This document shows positions 9,683 through 20,796 of a DNA stretch of 64,000 nucleotides, piece by piece (the stretch's first letter is position 1; each line of letters starts with the position of its first letter). Position numbers and translations under genes: made by a program. This stretch comes from Pantoea sp. At-9b (GTDB lineage Bacteria > Pseudomonadota > Gammaproteobacteria > Enterobacterales > Enterobacteriaceae), in assembly GCF_000175935.2 (NCBI RefSeq), contig NC_014837.1, forward strand, positions 310,001 through 374,000, given 5' to 3'. Under the pieces are notes generated by a model. The model was not told the DNA's origin. It did no database searches and saw only the letters and a list, made by a program, of their open reading frames with translations.

Positions 9683-10609
9683 ATGTCCGAGCAGTTCCTC
9701 TATTTCCTCCAGCAGATGTTCAACGGAGTGACCCTGGGCAGCACCTACGCGCTGATCGCCATTGGGTACACGATGGTTTACGGCATTATCGGCATGATCA
9801 ACTTCGCCCACGGCGAGGTGTACATGATCGGTAGCTATGTCTCCTTTATCGTCATCGCCGCGCTGATGATGATGGGCATCGACACCACCTGGCTGATGAT
9901 TGCCGCCGGTTTTGTCATGGCGATCATTATCTCCAGCGCCTACGGCTGGAGCATCGAACGTGTGGCGTATAAGCCCGTGCGTTCCTCCAAGCGCCTGATC
10001 GCGCTGATCTCCGCCATCGGGATGTCGATCTTCCTGCAAAACTACGTCAGCCTGACGCAAGGTTCGCGCGACCTCGCGCTGCCGAGCCTGATCACCGGGC
10101 AATGGACGTTAGGTGAAAGCAACGGCTTTGCTGCCACGCTCTCCACCATGCAGTTAATGATCTGGGTAGTGACCTTTATCGCCATGTTGGCCCTGACGGT
10201 ATTTATCCGTTATTCACGGATGGGACGTGCCTGCCGTGCCTGTGCAGAAGACCTGAAAATGGCCAGCCTGCTGGGTATCAATACCGATCGCGTGATTTCC
10301 CTGACCTTTGTGATTGGTGCGGCGATGGCGGCGGTAGCGGGCGTGCTGCTCGGGCAGTTCTACGGCTCTATCAACCCGTTTATCGGCTTTATGGCCGGGA
10401 TGAAAGCCTTTACTGCCGCAGTGCTGGGCGGTATCGGCAGCATTCCAGGCGCGATGATTGGCGGCCTGGTGCTGGGTATTGCTGAAGCGCTGACTTCTGC
10501 CTATCTCTCCACCGAATATAAAGATGTGGTCTCCTTTGCGCTGCTGATTGTGGTGCTGCTGGTGATGCCAACCGGTATCCTTGGCCGTCCGGAGGTGGAA
10601 AAAGTATGA
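9683..10609 (+). CDS. livH: Branched-chain amino acid ABC transporter permease LivH
   Basis: 308 residues, hydrophobic throughout, with about eight membrane helices. Typical LivH segments: [32 protein letters not shown] at the N-terminus and [26 protein letters not shown] near the C-terminus. Forms the heteromeric channel with LivM in the inner membrane. Its stop overlaps the livM start (ATGA). Confidence 0.97.
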   Translation: MSEQFLYFLQQMFNGVTLGSTYALIAIGYTMVYGIIGMINFAHGEVYMIGSYVSFIVIAALMMMGIDTTWLMIAAGFVMAIIISSAYGWSIERVAYKPVRSSKRLIALISAIGMSIFLQNYVSLTQGSRDLALPSLITGQWTLGESNGFAATLSTMQLMIWVVTFIAMLALTVFIRYSRMGRACRACAEDLKMASLLGINTDRVISLTFVIGAAMAAVAGVLLGQFYGSINPFIGFMAGMKAFTAAVLGGIGSIPGAMIGGLVLGIAEALTSAYLSTEYKDVVSFALLIVVLLVMPTGILGRPEVEKV

Positions 10610-11877
10610 AGCGCCTCGGACTGGTTAACGCCGTTATCTCTACGGTGATGTTGCTGGTGCTTGCCACCTTCTTTATGGGCATGCGCCTTGATCTTGATGG
10701 CACCAAACTGGTGGTATCGAATGCCGGGACGGTACGCTGGAACTGGATTTTTGTCGGTTGCGGCGTGGTATTTCTGTTCCAGTTGCTGCGCCCGTTATTC
10801 CACGGCAAATTCAAACGCAGCGGCAATGGCCTGGTGCTGCCGGGCTTTGATGGTTCGACACCGAAGCAGAAGCTGCTCATGGTGTTGATGATTGTGGCGG
10901 CGGTGATTTGGCCGTTCCTGGTTTCGCGCGGCAGCGTCGATATCGCCACGCTGACGCTGATCTACGTGATGTTGGGCCTCGGTCTGAACGTAGTGGTGGG
11001 GTTGTCGGGGCTGTTGGTGCTGGGCTATGGCGGCTTCTACGCCATTGGTGCCTATACCTTTGCTTTGCTGAATCACTATTACGGTTTTGGTTTCTGGCAG
11101 AGCCTGCCGCTGGCGGGACTGGTGGCCGGGGCGTTTGGTTTGTTGCTTGGCTTCCCGGTGTTGCGCTTGCGCGGTGACTATCTGGCGATTGTTACCCTCG
11201 GCTTTGGCGAAATCGTCCGTATCCTGCTGCTGAATAACACCGCGATTACCGGCGGTCCAAACGGTATCGCGCAGATCCCGAAACCGACCTTCTTCGGCCT
11301 GGAGTTCGGGCGTAAGGTCAGTGAGGGCGGCTGGGGCACCTTCCACGAGGTGTTCGGCATGAAATACGATCCCAATGACCGCGTGATTTTCCTCTACCTG
11401 GTCGCGCTGCTGCTGGTGGTGCTGACGCTGATTATCATCAACCGCTTGCTGCGCATGCCGCTGGGTCGTGCCTGGGAAGCGCTGCGTGAAGATGAAATCG
11501 CTTGCCGTTCGCTCGGCCTCAGCCCGACGCGTATCAAGCTGACGGCGTTTACCATCAGCGCTGCTTTTGCGGGTTTTGCCGGTACGTTGTTTGCCGCGCG
11601 TCAGGGCTTTGTCAGCCCGGAATCCTTCACCTTTGTCGAGTCGGCGTTTGTGCTGGCGATCGTGGTGCTGGGCGGTATGGGATCGCAGTTTGCGGTCATC
11701 CTCGCCGCCGTGTTGTTGGTGGTATCGCGTGAGCTGATGCGTGACCTCAACGAATACAGCATGCTGGTGCTGGGTGGCTTAATGGTGCTGATGATGATTT
11801 GGCGACCGCAGGGGCTGCTGCCGATGAAACGTCCGCAGCTGAAACTGAAACAGGGTAAAGCAGGAGAGCAGGCATGA
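10606..11877 (+). CDS. livM: Branched-chain amino acid ABC transporter permease LivM
   Basis: 423 residues with about ten membrane helices. The conserved permease loop appears as [21 protein letters not shown] near residue 290, followed by [12 protein letters not shown]. Partner of LivH. Starts inside the livH stop and ends overlapping livG (ATGA), so livH-M-G are translationally coupled. Confidence 0.97.
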   Translation: MKRLGLVNAVISTVMLLVLATFFMGMRLDLDGTKLVVSNAGTVRWNWIFVGCGVVFLFQLLRPLFHGKFKRSGNGLVLPGFDGSTPKQKLLMVLMIVAAVIWPFLVSRGSVDIATLTLIYVMLGLGLNVVVGLSGLLVLGYGGFYAIGAYTFALLNHYYGFGFWQSLPLAGLVAGAFGLLLGFPVLRLRGDYLAIVTLGFGEIVRILLLNNTAITGGPNGIAQIPKPTFFGLEFGRKVSEGGWGTFHEVFGMKYDPNDRVIFLYLVALLLVVLTLIIINRLLRMPLGRAWEALREDEIACRSLGLSPTRIKLTAFTISAAFAGFAGTLFAARQGFVSPESFTFVESAFVLAIVVLGGMGSQFAVILAAVLLVVSRELMRDLNEYSMLVLGGLMVLMMIWRPQGLLPMKRPQLKLKQGKAGEQA

Positions 11878-12641
11878 GTCAGCCTTTATTAGCCGTAGAA
11901 GGCCTGATGATGCGTTTTGGTGGCCTGCTGGCGGTCAACAACGTGGCGCTGGAACTGCGCGAGCAGGAAATCGTCTCGCTGATTGGCCCGAACGGCGCGG
12001 GTAAAACCACGGTGTTCAACTGCCTGACCGGTTTCTACAAACCTACCGGCGGCAGCATCAAACTGCGCGATCAGAATCTGGCCGGGTTACCGGGGCAGAA
12101 AATTGCGCGGATGGGCATTGTGCGTACCTTCCAGCACGTGCGCCTGTTCCGTGAGATGACGGTGATTGAAAACCTGCTGGTAGCGCAACATCAGCATCTG
12201 AAAAGTGGCGTGTTCTCCGGGTTATTTAAGACCCCGGCGTTCCGCAAAGGCGAAAGCGAAGCGCTGGATCGTGCCGCCACCTGGCTGGAGCGTATCGGCC
12301 TGCTGGAGCTGGCGAACCGTCAGGCGGGTAACCTCGCTTATGGTCAGCAACGTCGTCTGGAGATTGCGCGCTGCATGGTCACGCGCCCGGAAATCCTGAT
12401 GTTGGATGAACCGGCTGCCGGTCTGAACCCGAAAGAAACGCATGAACTGGACGAACTGATTGCCGAACTGCGCGGTACGCACAAGGTGTCGGTGCTGTTG
12501 ATCGAACATGATATGAAGCTGGTGATGGGCATTTCTGACCGCATCTATGTGGTCAATCAGGGAACGCCGCTGGCCAACGGCACGCCGGAAGAGATTCGTA
12601 ACAACCCGGACGTGATCCGTGCCTATTTAGGAGAGGCGTAA
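11874..12641 (+). CDS. livG: Branched-chain amino acid ABC transporter ATPase LivG
   Basis: 255 residues. Walker [10 protein letters not shown] near residue 38, signature variant [13 protein letters not shown], Walker [15 protein letters not shown]-loop IEHDM. The AYGQQRR signature and AAGLNP are typical of LivG. One of two ATPases energising LivHM. Confidence 0.97.
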   Translation: MSQPLLAVEGLMMRFGGLLAVNNVALELREQEIVSLIGPNGAGKTTVFNCLTGFYKPTGGSIKLRDQNLAGLPGQKIARMGIVRTFQHVRLFREMTVIENLLVAQHQHLKSGVFSGLFKTPAFRKGESEALDRAATWLERIGLLELANRQAGNLAYGQQRRLEIARCMVTRPEILMLDEPAAGLNPKETHELDELIAELRGTHKVSVLLIEHDMKLVMGISDRIYVVNQGTPLANGTPEEIRNNPDVIRAYLGEA

Positions 12642-12642
12642 C

Positions 12643-13356
12643 ATGGCCAACCCGATGTTAACCATTGAAAGCGTCAGCGCCCATTACGGTAAAATCCAGG
12701 CGCTGCACAACGTTAGCCTGTATATCAATCAGGGGGAGATTGTCACCCTGATTGGTGCCAACGGTGCAGGCAAAACGACGCTGCTCGGTACGCTGTGCGG
12801 TGAGCCACGTGCGACGGCAGGCACCATTACGTTTGATGGCAAAACCATTACCGACTGGCAAACCGCACGCATCATGCGTGAGGCGATCGCCATTGTGCCG
12901 GAAGGGCGTCGGGTGTTTTCGCGCATGACCGTGGAAGAGAACCTGGCGATGGGCGGCTTTTTTGCCAGCCGTAGCCAGTATCAGGAGCGCATTGAACGCG
13001 TTTATGATCTGTTCCCGCGTCTGGCGGAGCGTAAAGTGCAGCGCGCCGGCACCATGTCCGGTGGTGAACAGCAGATGCTGGCGATTGGCCGTGCGTTGAT
13101 GAGCCAGCCGCGCCTGCTGTTGCTGGACGAGCCGTCGCTCGGTCTGGCGCCGATTATCATTCAGCAGATTTTCGACACCATCGAGCAATTGCGTAAAGAA
13201 GGGATGACCATCTTCCTGGTGGAGCAAAACGCCAACCAGGCGCTGAAACTGGCCGACCGCGGCTACGTGCTGGAGAACGGGCATGTGGTGCTGGAGGACA
13301 GCGGTGAAGCGTTGTTGTCCAACGAAGCGGTGCGGAGTGCGTATTTAGGGGCTTGA
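12643..13356 (+). CDS. livF: Branched-chain amino acid ABC transporter ATPase LivF
   Basis: 237 residues. Walker A GANGAGKTT near residue 37, signature MSGGEQQMLAIGRAL, Walker B LLLLDEPSLGLAP, H-loop VEQNA. The EPSLGLAP motif is characteristic of LivF. Last gene of the liv operon, one base after livG; followed by a hairpin repeat cluster. Confidence 0.97.
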   Translation: MANPMLTIESVSAHYGKIQALHNVSLYINQGEIVTLIGANGAGKTTLLGTLCGEPRATAGTITFDGKTITDWQTARIMREAIAIVPEGRRVFSRMTVEENLAMGGFFASRSQYQERIERVYDLFPRLAERKVQRAGTMSGGEQQMLAIGRALMSQPRLLLLDEPSLGLAPIIIQQIFDTIEQLRKEGMTIFLVEQNANQALKLADRGYVLENGHVVLEDSGEALLSNEAVRSAYLGA

Positions 13357-13359
13357 GTG

Positions 13360-13513
13360 CCCTCACCCTAACCCTCTCCCGCAAGCGGGAGAGGGAATCG
13401 ATCGGGATATTGCATGTCTCCCTCTCCCGCTTGCGGGAGAGGGAAGAGATCGAGCCAAACTTATCTATTGCACGTCTCCTTCTCCCGCTTGCGGGAGAAG
13501 GCCGGGATGAGGG
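13360..13513. repeat. Cluster of three hairpin repeats (CCCTCTCCCGC family) after livF
   Basis: Three palindromes CCCTCTCCCGC-NN-GCGGGAGAGGG lie at 13372-13395, 13420-13443 and 13478-13501 (the third reads CCTTCTCCCGC). The cluster opens with CCCTCACCCTAA (13360) and closes with GGGATGAGGG (13513), which can pair, so the whole unit can fold into one long cruciform. This is a common enterobacterial dispersed repeat type that may also end the liv transcript. The open frame across it is not a gene. Confidence 0.88.
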
Positions 13514-13533
13514 CAACAAGCTGCACTCACCCC

Positions 13534-13573
13534 CTGTCACATTCCCGTCATTAACCTGTTATTTTTCCGTCAT
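13534..13573 (+). promoter_or_regulatory. Tandem Pho box upstream of ugpB
   Basis: Four 7-base repeats at an 11-base period: CTGTCAC (13534), CCGTCAT (13545), CTGTTAT (13556), CCGTCAT (13567), separated by 4-base AT-rich spacers. This is the PhoB recognition layout, two Pho boxes in series. CATGTT at 13584-13589 lies 10 bases past the last repeat, where a -10 would be expected. The E. coli ugp operon is PhoB-activated. Confidence 0.88.
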
Positions 13574-13646
13574 TTTCCCGTGTCATGTTACTTCGCGAAC
13601 AAAAAATGCGTGATTTCGCGCGTACCTACATGCACAGGAAAACATT

Positions 13647-14963
13647 ATGTCCGCTTTTACGCTTCGTCCCCGCCTGATGAGTGCACTGCTCGGTCTGGCA
13701 CTCAGTGGTAATGCACTGGCTGCGACCGAAATTCCTTTCTGGCACTCCATGGAAGGCGAGTTAGGCAAAGAAGTCGATTCTCTGGCACAACGTTTTAACC
13801 AGGCTCACCCAGACTACAAAATTGTCCCGGTCTACAAAGGCAACTATGAACAGAGCCTGGCGGCGGGGATTGCCGCTGTGCGTACCGGTAAGGCACCGGC
13901 CATTTTGCAGGTGTATGAAGTGGGTACCGCGACCATGATGGCGTCCAAAGCCATTGTGCCGGTGCATCAGGTGTTCCAGGACGCCGGTATCGCGTTTGAT
14001 GAAAAACAGTTCGTCCCGACTGTCGCGGGTTACTACAGCGACTCCAGCGGCCATTTAATCTCTCAGCCGTTCAACAGCTCCACCCCGGTGCTGTACTACA
14101 ACAAAGACGCCTTCAAAAAAGCCGGTCTGAACCCGGATCAGCCACCGAAAACTTGGCAGGAATTGGCGAAAGACGCCGACGCACTGCGTAAAGCGGGCCT
14201 GACCTGTGGTTACGCCAGCGGCTGGCAGGGTTGGATTCAGATTGAAAACTTCAGCGCCTGGCACGCCTTGCCGGTGGCGACCAAAAACAACGGCTTTGAC
14301 GGCACCGATGCGGAGCTGGAGTTCAACAAGCCGGTGCAGGTTCGTCATATCCAGATGCTGGAAGATATGAACAAGAAGGGTGATTTCACCTACTTTGGCC
14401 GCAAAGATGAATCCACCGCTAAGTTCTACAACGGCGATTGCGGCATCACCACCGCATCTTCCGGCTCACTGGCGGATATCAAACACTACGCCAAATTCAA
14501 CTTTGGTGTCGGCATGATGCCGTATGACGCCACCGTGCCGAATGCACCGCAGAACGCCATTATCGGTGGTGCCAGCCTGTGGGTGATGAAGGGCAAAGAT
14601 GCTAACACCTACAAAGGTGTAGCGGAGTTTATGCAGTTCCTGGCGCAGCCGGCAATCGCCGCAGAGTGGCACCAGAAGACCGGTTATCTGCCGATCACCA
14701 CGGCAGCGTATGAGCTGACCAAACAGCAGGGCTTCTACGACAAGAACCCGGGTGCAGATATCGCCACTCGCCAGATGCTGAACAAAGATCCGCTGCCGTT
14801 CACCAAAGGGATGCGTCTGGGCAATATGCCGCAGATTCGTACCATCGTGGACGAGGAGCTGGAAAGCGTGTGGACGGGGAAACAGTCGCCGCAGGCAGCG
14901 CTGGATAACTCAGTAAAACGCGGAAACGAACTGCTGCGCCGTTTTGAGCAGCAGGTGAAGTAA
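13647..14963 (+). CDS. ugpB: Glycerol-3-phosphate ABC transporter binding protein UgpB
   Basis: 438 residues with a signal peptide ending ...LSGNALA (about residue 25). Periplasmic binding protein for sn-glycerol-3-phosphate and glycerophosphodiesters. [20 protein letters not shown] at the mature N-terminus and [11 protein letters not shown] are typical of UgpB. Preceded by a tandem Pho box, so expression in phosphate starvation is expected. Followed by a strong hairpin before ugpA. Confidence 0.97.
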   Translation: MSAFTLRPRLMSALLGLALSGNALAATEIPFWHSMEGELGKEVDSLAQRFNQAHPDYKIVPVYKGNYEQSLAAGIAAVRTGKAPAILQVYEVGTATMMASKAIVPVHQVFQDAGIAFDEKQFVPTVAGYYSDSSGHLISQPFNSSTPVLYYNKDAFKKAGLNPDQPPKTWQELAKDADALRKAGLTCGYASGWQGWIQIENFSAWHALPVATKNNGFDGTDAELEFNKPVQVRHIQMLEDMNKKGDFTYFGRKDESTAKFYNGDCGITTASSGSLADIKHYAKFNFGVGMMPYDATVPNAPQNAIIGGASLWVMKGKDANTYKGVAEFMQFLAQPAIAAEWHQKTGYLPITTAAYELTKQQGFYDKNPGADIATRQMLNKDPLPFTKGMRLGNMPQIRTIVDEELESVWTGKQSPQAALDNSVKRGNELLRRFEQQVK

Positions 14964-14973
14964 CCCGCCATAA

Positions 14974-15006
14974 CGGGGCAGACCGCGTGTCTGCCCCGAT
15001 CTTTTT
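14974..15006 (+). terminator. Intra-operon terminator/attenuator between ugpB and ugpA
   Basis: CGGGGCAGAC (14974-14983), loop of five, GTCTGCCCCG (14989-14998), then ATCTTTTT. A 10-bp GC-rich stem with a T-run. It would give more ugpB than ugpAEC message, a usual arrangement for ABC importers. Confidence 0.8.
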
Positions 15007-15023
15007 GCCTGAACGAGTCCGTT

Positions 15024-15914
15024 ATGTCCTCATCATCACGCCCGGTTTTCCGCTCCCGTCTGCTGCCTTATTTGCTGGTACTGCCACAGCTGGTGATTAC
15101 CGCCATCTTTTTTCTGTGGCCTGCCGGTGAAGCGCTTTGGTACTCACTGCAAAGTCTTGATCCTTTTGGTATCTCCAGCACCTTTGTTGGGCTGGATAAC
15201 TTCAGACGGCTGTTCAGCGATGAGTACTACCTGGCCTCGTTCTGGACCACCATTGAATTCAGTACGCTGGTGACGGTGTGCGGCATGTTGTTTTCTTTGC
15301 TGCTGGCGGCGCTGGTGGATTATGTGGTGCGCTTGAAAAAGCTCTACCAGACCTTACTGCTGTTGCCGTATGCGGTCGCACCGGTCGTGGCGGCGGTACT
15401 GTGGATGTTCCTGTTTAACCCCGGACTCGGTCTGTTCAGCCATCTCCTTAACCAGATTGGTTACAACTGGAACTACGCGCAAAACAGCGGTCAGGCGATG
15501 TTCCTGATTGTGCTGGCATCGATTTGGCAGCAGATGAGCTACAACTTCCTGTTTTTCTTCGCGGCGCTGCAATCCATCCCGAAATCGCTGGTGGAAGCGG
15601 CGGCGATTGATGGTGCCGGACCGGTGCGTCGCTTCTTTAACCTGTCGCTGCCGTTGATCACCCCGGTGAGTTTCTTCCTGCTGGTGGTCAACCTGGTATA
15701 CGCCTTTTTCGACACCTTCCCGGTGATCGATGCTGCCACCGGTGGCGGCCCGGTACAGGCGACCACCACGCTTATCTACAAAATTTATCGCGAAGGTTTT
15801 ACCGGGCTGGATCTCTCCTCGTCAGCGGCGCAATCGGTGGTGCTGATGTTGCTGGTGATCGGCCTGACTATCCTGCAATTCCGCTTTGTCGAGCGTAAGG
15901 TGCAATACCAATGA
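15024..15914 (+). CDS. ugpA: Glycerol-3-phosphate ABC transporter permease UgpA
   Basis: 296 residues, six membrane helices expected. The ATPase-contacting EAA loop reads [22 protein letters not shown] near residue 190. Inner-membrane partner of UgpE. The stop overlaps the ugpE start (ATGA). Confidence 0.96.
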   Translation: MSSSSRPVFRSRLLPYLLVLPQLVITAIFFLWPAGEALWYSLQSLDPFGISSTFVGLDNFRRLFSDEYYLASFWTTIEFSTLVTVCGMLFSLLLAALVDYVVRLKKLYQTLLLLPYAVAPVVAAVLWMFLFNPGLGLFSHLLNQIGYNWNYAQNSGQAMFLIVLASIWQQMSYNFLFFFAALQSIPKSLVEAAAIDGAGPVRRFFNLSLPLITPVSFFLLVVNLVYAFFDTFPVIDAATGGGPVQATTTLIYKIYREGFTGLDLSSSAAQSVVLMLLVIGLTILQFRFVERKVQYQ

Positions 15915-16756
15915 TTGAGAACCGACGCGGGCTGGATATTTTCAGCCACACGCTGCTGGTGCTGGGCGTGCTGACTATCCTGTTCCCGTTGTATGTCGCC
16001 TTTGTCGCGGCGACGCTGGACAACAACGCGGTGTATCAGGTGCCGATGACGCTGATCCCCGGCACCCATCTGTGGGATAACATCGCGCGCATCTGGACGC
16101 AGGGCGTTAATGGCAGCGGCCCGGCCTTTGGTCTGATGCTGTTCAACAGCCTGGTGATGGCGCTGAGTATCACGGTGGGCAAAATCGCCGTCTCGATGCT
16201 GTCGGCGTTTGCGCTGGTGTGGTTCCGCTTTCCGCTGCGCTCGCTGTTTTTCTGGCTGATCTTCATCACCCTGATGCTGCCGGTGGAAGTGCGTATTTTC
16301 CCGACGGTCGAGGTGATCTCGACGTTGCACATGCTCGACAGCTACAGCGGCCTGACGTTGCCGCTGATGGCCTCGGCGACCGCCACCTTCCTGTTTCGCC
16401 AGTTCTTTATGTCGCTGCCGGATGAACTGATTGAAGCGGCACGTATCGACGGTGCCAGTCCGCTGCGCTTCTTCTGGGACATCGTGCTGCCACTGTCGAA
16501 AACCAATCTGGCAGCGCTGTTTGTCATCACCTTTATCTACGGCTGGAACCAGTATCTGTGGCCGCTGCTGATCATCAATGACGCCAGCCTCGGCACCGCC
16601 GTGGCTGGCGTGCGAAGTATGATCAATACCAGCGGCGGCCCGACGCAGTGGAACGAAGTGATGGCGGCAATGTTATTAACCCTGATCCCACCGGTGGTGG
16701 TGGTTTTAGTCATGCAGCGTGCCTTTGTGCGTGGCCTGGTGGAGAGTGAAAAATAA
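15911..16756 (+). CDS. ugpE: Glycerol-3-phosphate ABC transporter permease UgpE
   Basis: 281 residues, six membrane helices expected. EAA loop [21 protein letters not shown] near residue 175. Second permease of the Ugp importer. Begins within the ugpA stop codon and is followed one base later by ugpC. Confidence 0.96.
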   Translation: MIENRRGLDIFSHTLLVLGVLTILFPLYVAFVAATLDNNAVYQVPMTLIPGTHLWDNIARIWTQGVNGSGPAFGLMLFNSLVMALSITVGKIAVSMLSAFALVWFRFPLRSLFFWLIFITLMLPVEVRIFPTVEVISTLHMLDSYSGLTLPLMASATATFLFRQFFMSLPDELIEAARIDGASPLRFFWDIVLPLSKTNLAALFVITFIYGWNQYLWPLLIINDASLGTAVAGVRSMINTSGGPTQWNEVMAAMLLTLIPPVVVVLVMQRAFVRGLVESEK

Positions 16757-16757
16757 A

Positions 16758-17831
16758 ATGGCAGGCGTAACCCTTCAGACCGTCACCAAATCGTATGACG
16801 GCAAAAATCAGATCATTCAGCCGCTGAATATCACCATCAACGATGGCGAGTTTATGGTGATGGTCGGGCCTTCTGGCTGCGGTAAATCCACGTTGCTGCG
16901 CATGGTGGCCGGGCTGGAGCGCGTCAGCTCCGGCGATATCTATATCGATGACAAACGCGTAACCGATCTGGAACCGAAAGATCGCGGCATTGCCATGGTG
17001 TTCCAGAACTACGCGCTCTACCCGCATATGACGGTGGAAGAGAACATGGCCTATGGCCTGAAAATTCGCGGCATGGGTAAAGAGCAGATCCGTCAGCGTG
17101 TACTGGAGGCGGCACGCAGCCTCGAACTGGACCATCTGCTGACCCGCCGCCCGCGAGAGTTGTCCGGCGGCCAGCGCCAGCGTGTGGCGATGGGACGCGC
17201 CATCGTGCGTGAACCGGCGGTGTTCTTATTTGATGAACCGCTGTCAAACCTTGATGCCCGCCTGCGTGTGCAGATGCGGCTGGAGCTGCAACAGCTGCAC
17301 CGCCGTCTGCAAACCACCAGCCTGTACGTGACGCACGACCAGGTGGAAGCGATGACGCTGGCACAGCGCGTGATGGTGATGAACAAAGGTATTGTTGAAC
17401 AGGTGGGTACGCCGGTTGAGGTGTATGAACGTCCGGCCAGCCAGTTTGTCGCCGCCTTTATTGGTGCTCCCGCGATGAACCTGTTACCTGGGCAGATCAA
17501 CAGCGATGGCACCCGCTTTACCCTCGACGCTCTGCATGCCTTGCCGTTGGGGGAAAGTAAGGCGAAGTGGGCGAATCGACCGCTGACGCTGGGTATCCGC
17601 CCGGAACATATTCAGTTAAGCAGCCGCGAGGCGGGCGGTATTCCGCTGGTGGTCGAGACCCTCGAAATGCTCGGTGCTGATAATCTGGCGCATGGTCGTA
17701 TCGGTGACGCGCGATTGGTGGTACGTTTGCCGCACAGCGAACGCCCGCAGGCGGGCAGCAGCTTATGGCTGCATCTGCCGTCGGAGGCGTTACATTTCTT
17801 CGATTCAACGCATGGAAAACGCCTGGAATGA
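16758..17831 (+). CDS. ugpC: Glycerol-3-phosphate ABC transporter ATPase UgpC
   Basis: 357 residues from ATG at 16758, one base after the ugpE stop; an upstream in-frame start at 16719 would overlap ugpE and adds no family residues. Walker [10 protein letters not shown] near residue 37, signature [14 protein letters not shown], Walker [14 protein letters not shown]-loop VTHDQ, then a C-terminal TOBE-type regulatory domain. In E. coli UgpC resembles MalK. Confidence 0.96.
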   Translation: MAGVTLQTVTKSYDGKNQIIQPLNITINDGEFMVMVGPSGCGKSTLLRMVAGLERVSSGDIYIDDKRVTDLEPKDRGIAMVFQNYALYPHMTVEENMAYGLKIRGMGKEQIRQRVLEAARSLELDHLLTRRPRELSGGQRQRVAMGRAIVREPAVFLFDEPLSNLDARLRVQMRLELQQLHRRLQTTSLYVTHDQVEAMTLAQRVMVMNKGIVEQVGTPVEVYERPASQFVAAFIGAPAMNLLPGQINSDGTRFTLDALHALPLGESKAKWANRPLTLGIRPEHIQLSSREAGGIPLVVETLEMLGADNLAHGRIGDARLVVRLPHSERPQAGSSLWLHLPSEALHFFDSTHGKRLE

Positions 17832-18571
17832 GTAAGCACAACTGGCCGTATCCGCCCATCGTCGCCCATCGTGGCGGCGGTAAACTGGCCCCGGAAAACA
17901 CCCTCGCCGCCATAGATATGGGCGCGCATTATCGCCACCAAATGATTGAGTTTGACGCCAAACTCTCCGACGATCGGCAAATTTTCCTGCTGCATGATGA
18001 CACCCTCGATCGCACCAGCAACGGCTGGGGCGTGGCGGGGGATCTGCCGTGGGAGAAGCTGGCACAACTGGATGCCGGTAGCTGGTTTAGCAATAAATTT
18101 TCCGGTGAGCCCCTGGCGCTGCTGAGCGATGTCGCGGCGCGTTGCCGCCAGCATCAGATGATGGCGAATATTGAGATCAAACCGACCACCGGCAAAGAGG
18201 TGGAGACGGGGCGCGATGTGGCGTTAGCGGCACGTGAATTATGGCAGGGACAAACGGCACCGCTGCTCTCTTCTTTCTCGTATCCGGCGTTGGAAGCCGC
18301 CATGCAGGCGGTGCCAGAACTGCCACGCGGCTTGCTGCTGGATAGCTGGCATGATGACTGGCAAGCGCTGACAGCAAGCCTTGATTGTGTCTCCATCCAT
18401 CTCAACCACAAATTGCTGGATGCCGGACGTACCGCGCTGCTGAAAGCGGCGGGGCTGCATATTCTGGTGTACACCGTGAATCAGCCCGAACGGGCGCGCG
18501 AGTTGCTGAGTTGGGGTGTCGATGCGATCTGTACCGACCGCATCGACATTATCGGACCTGACTTCCGTTAA
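17828..18571 (+). CDS. ugpQ: Glycerophosphodiester phosphodiesterase UgpQ (cytoplasmic)
   Basis: 247 residues, the same as E. coli UgpQ. Hydrolyses glycerophosphodiesters to glycerol-3-phosphate and an alcohol. GDPD motifs: [14 protein letters not shown] near the N-terminus, EFDAKLSDD, and LHDDTLDRT. No signal peptide. Starts inside the ugpC stop (ATGA) at 17828; longer in-frame starts lie inside ugpC. The 3' end overlaps yhhA by four bases on the other strand. Confidence 0.96.
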   Translation: MSKHNWPYPPIVAHRGGGKLAPENTLAAIDMGAHYRHQMIEFDAKLSDDRQIFLLHDDTLDRTSNGWGVAGDLPWEKLAQLDAGSWFSNKFSGEPLALLSDVAARCRQHQMMANIEIKPTTGKEVETGRDVALAARELWQGQTAPLLSSFSYPALEAAMQAVPELPRGLLLDSWHDDWQALTASLDCVSIHLNHKLLDAGRTALLKAAGLHILVYTVNQPERARELLSWGVDAICTDRIDIIGPDFR

Positions 18572-18843
18572 TTGCTGTTCTGCTGGCCCGGCTGCGTTTT
18601 GATAATGCGCTGCTGGGCGCTATCGCGATGTTCCTGCATTTTGCGCTGTAAATCCTGTTTCTGCTGCTGCTGATCCTGTTGCAGCTTTAGTTTCTCCTGC
18701 TGCTGCTGGATTTGCATCTGCGTCTGCATCCGTTGCTGGCTTGGGTTGTAACCCGGTTTAAAGGGTTCGTTGGTGTTATTCAGCATATTCGCCATGCTGC
18801 TTAACGGCAGCAGGGCAGCGAAAACAATCAGCCATTTTTTCAT
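18568..18843 (-). CDS. yhhA: DUF2756 family protein YhhA
   Basis: 91 residues from ATG at 18843. Signal peptide [18 protein letters not shown], then a Gln-rich segment (repeated [23 protein letters not shown]) predicted as an extended or coiled-coil helix. Matches E. coli YhhA, function unknown, but is shorter (about 91 versus 146 residues). Convergent with ugpQ with a four-base overlap, divergent from ggt, as in E. coli. Confidence 0.82.
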   Translation of the reverse strand: MKKWLIVFAALLPLSSMANMLNNTNEPFKPGYNPSQQRMQTQMQIQQQQEKLKLQQDQQQQKQDLQRKMQEHRDSAQQRIIKTQPGQQNSN

Positions 18844-18971
18844 GGTCACTCCTCCATAGATGCCGCGATGCTGTGTGTCAGGTGTAACTGCGGCTGTCAT
18901 AAGTTTATGCGATATTAAAAAGGGCCAATCCAGGAGTGCACCTAATTTGAGTTAGCTGCTAATCTTTTTCA

Positions 18972-19012
18972 GTGTTTGTAAACACTTGCATCAATGTAAA
19001 CAATTATAAACA
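18972..19012 (+). promoter_or_regulatory. Repeated TGTAAACA motif upstream of ggt
   Basis: TGTAAACA occurs at 18977-18984 and 18995-19002, with TATAAACA at 19005-19012, all within 60 bases before the ggt start. The first copy sits in the near-palindrome GTGTTTGTAAACAC (18972-18985). These may be operator half-sites; I cannot name the regulator. Confidence 0.4.
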
Positions 19013-19033
19013 ACTGAAAAGGATGGTAGTGGC

Positions 19034-20785
19034 ATGAGGATACAAGGCAGTGTACGTCAGCTCGGCTGGGCGTTGTTGATGAGTTTTACCGTGGTGCAGG
19101 GGGCGCAGGCGGCACCAAATAGCGCACCGCCCGTCTCTTATGGCGTGGATAGCGATACCTTCCATCCGGTGAAGGCGAAACATGGCATGGTGGCCTCGGT
19201 GGATGCCACGGCCACTGCAGTTGGCGTGGACATTCTCAAACAGGGTGGTAATGCGGTGGATGCTGCGGTAGCGGTGGGTTTCGCGCTGGCGGTGACCCAT
19301 CCACAGGCCGGAAATCTCGGCGGTGGCGGATTTATGCTGCTGCGTACCGCCTCCGGCCAGACCACGGCCATCGATTTCCGCGAAATGGCTCCGGCGCGAG
19401 CCTCGCGTGATATGTTCCTCGATAAACAAGGCAATGCCGACAGTAAGTTGTCACTGACTTCCCATCTGGCATCAGGTACGCCTGGCACGGTGGCCGGTTT
19501 TGCGCTGGCAGCCCATAAATATGGCACCCTGCCGCTGAGCACCTTGCTGGCCCCGGCGATCAAACTGGCGCGTAACGGCATCATCGTTAACGATGCGTTG
19601 GCCGATGACCTCGCCACCTATGGCAAAGAAAACCTGATCAATCACGACAACAGCCGTGCCATCTTCTACAAAGCCGACGGACAGCCTTATCAGCAGGGTG
19701 ACCGTCTGGTGCAGAAAAACCTCGCGCACAGCCTGCAACTGATTGCGCAGCAGGGGCCGGATGCCTTTTATAAAGGCAAAATTGCCGACGACATTGCCGG
19801 GGAGATGGCACAACATGGCGGCCTGATAGGCAAAGCCGATCTGGCGGCCTATCGCGCCGTCGAACGCAAACCGGTCAGCGGCAGCTATCGTGGCTATCAG
19901 GTCTTCTCGATGCCACCGCCCTCATCAGGCGGGATTCATATCATTGAGATCCTCAATATTCTGGAAAACTTTGACCTGGCGAAGATGGGTTTCGGTAGTG
20001 CCGATGCGATGCAGGTGATGGCCGAGGCGGAAAAATACGCCTATGCCGACCGTTCGGAATACCTCGGTGACCCGGATTTCATTAAGGTGCCGCAGCAGGC
20101 GTTAACCAGCAAAGCCTACGCGAAATCGCTGGCGCAGCAGATTGACGTCAACAAGGCGCGTCCGTCGAGCGAGATCAAACCGGGCAAGCTGGAGCCGTAT
20201 GAAAGCAATCAAACCACCCATTTCTCGGTGGTGGACAAAGACGGCAACGCGGTGGCGGTGACCTACACGCTGAATACCTATTTTGGCAGCGGCATTGTGG
20301 CCGGGCAGAGTGGCATCCTGATGAACAACGAGATGGATGACTTTTCCGCCAAACCGGGTACGCCAAACGTTTATGGTTTAGTGGGTGGTGAAGCCAATGC
20401 GGTACAACCCGCCAAGCGTCCCTTGTCCTCAATGTCTCCGACCATTGTGGTGAAGGATGGCAAAACCTGGCTGGTAACCGGCAGCCCTGGCGGCAGCCGT
20501 ATTATCACTACGGTGTTACAGATGGTGGTCAACAGTATCGATTTTGGTATGAACGTCGCCGAAGCGACCAATGCACCGCGTTTCCATCATCAGTGGCTGC
20601 CGGACCAGTTACGCGTGGAGAAGGGGTTCAGCCCGGATACTTTGCGGCTGCTGGAGAGCAAAGGTCAGCATGTGAAGGTGCTTCCGGCGATGGGCAGCAC
20701 CCAGAGCATTATGATTGGGCCGGATGGGACGCGTTATGGTGCATCCGATCCGCGTTCGGTGGATGATTTGAGCGCGGGGTATTAA
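19034..20785 (+). CDS. ggt: Gamma-glutamyltranspeptidase Ggt precursor
   Basis: 583 residues with a signal peptide (cleavage near VQGAQA, residue 27). Periplasmic enzyme that cleaves glutathione and other gamma-glutamyl compounds, made as a proenzyme that cuts itself into two subunits. The cut and catalytic residue are visible: ESNQ|TTHFSVVDKDGNAV, with Thr394 the new N-terminus and nucleophile. GSPGGSRI forms the oxyanion/substrate loop. Length is close to E. coli Ggt (580). Confidence 0.97.
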   Translation: MRIQGSVRQLGWALLMSFTVVQGAQAAPNSAPPVSYGVDSDTFHPVKAKHGMVASVDATATAVGVDILKQGGNAVDAAVAVGFALAVTHPQAGNLGGGGFMLLRTASGQTTAIDFREMAPARASRDMFLDKQGNADSKLSLTSHLASGTPGTVAGFALAAHKYGTLPLSTLLAPAIKLARNGIIVNDALADDLATYGKENLINHDNSRAIFYKADGQPYQQGDRLVQKNLAHSLQLIAQQGPDAFYKGKIADDIAGEMAQHGGLIGKADLAAYRAVERKPVSGSYRGYQVFSMPPPSSGGIHIIEILNILENFDLAKMGFGSADAMQVMAEAEKYAYADRSEYLGDPDFIKVPQQALTSKAYAKSLAQQIDVNKARPSSEIKPGKLEPYESNQTTHFSVVDKDGNAVAVTYTLNTYFGSGIVAGQSGILMNNEMDDFSAKPGTPNVYGLVGGEANAVQPAKRPLSSMSPTIVVKDGKTWLVTGSPGGSRIITTVLQMVVNSIDFGMNVAEATNAPRFHHQWLPDQLRVEKGFSPDTLRLLESKGQHVKVLPAMGSTQSIMIGPDGTRYGASDPRSVDDLSAGY

Positions 20786-20796
20786 AGGTTTGCACT

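Noticed and set aside
13360..13513. Possible CRISPR array
   Set aside because: Only three palindromic units of unequal spacing, no spacers of constant length and no cas genes.
13353..13613. Open frame of 86 codons after livF
   Set aside because: It consists of the translated hairpin repeats (repeated LSRLRERE-like units) and the Pho box region.
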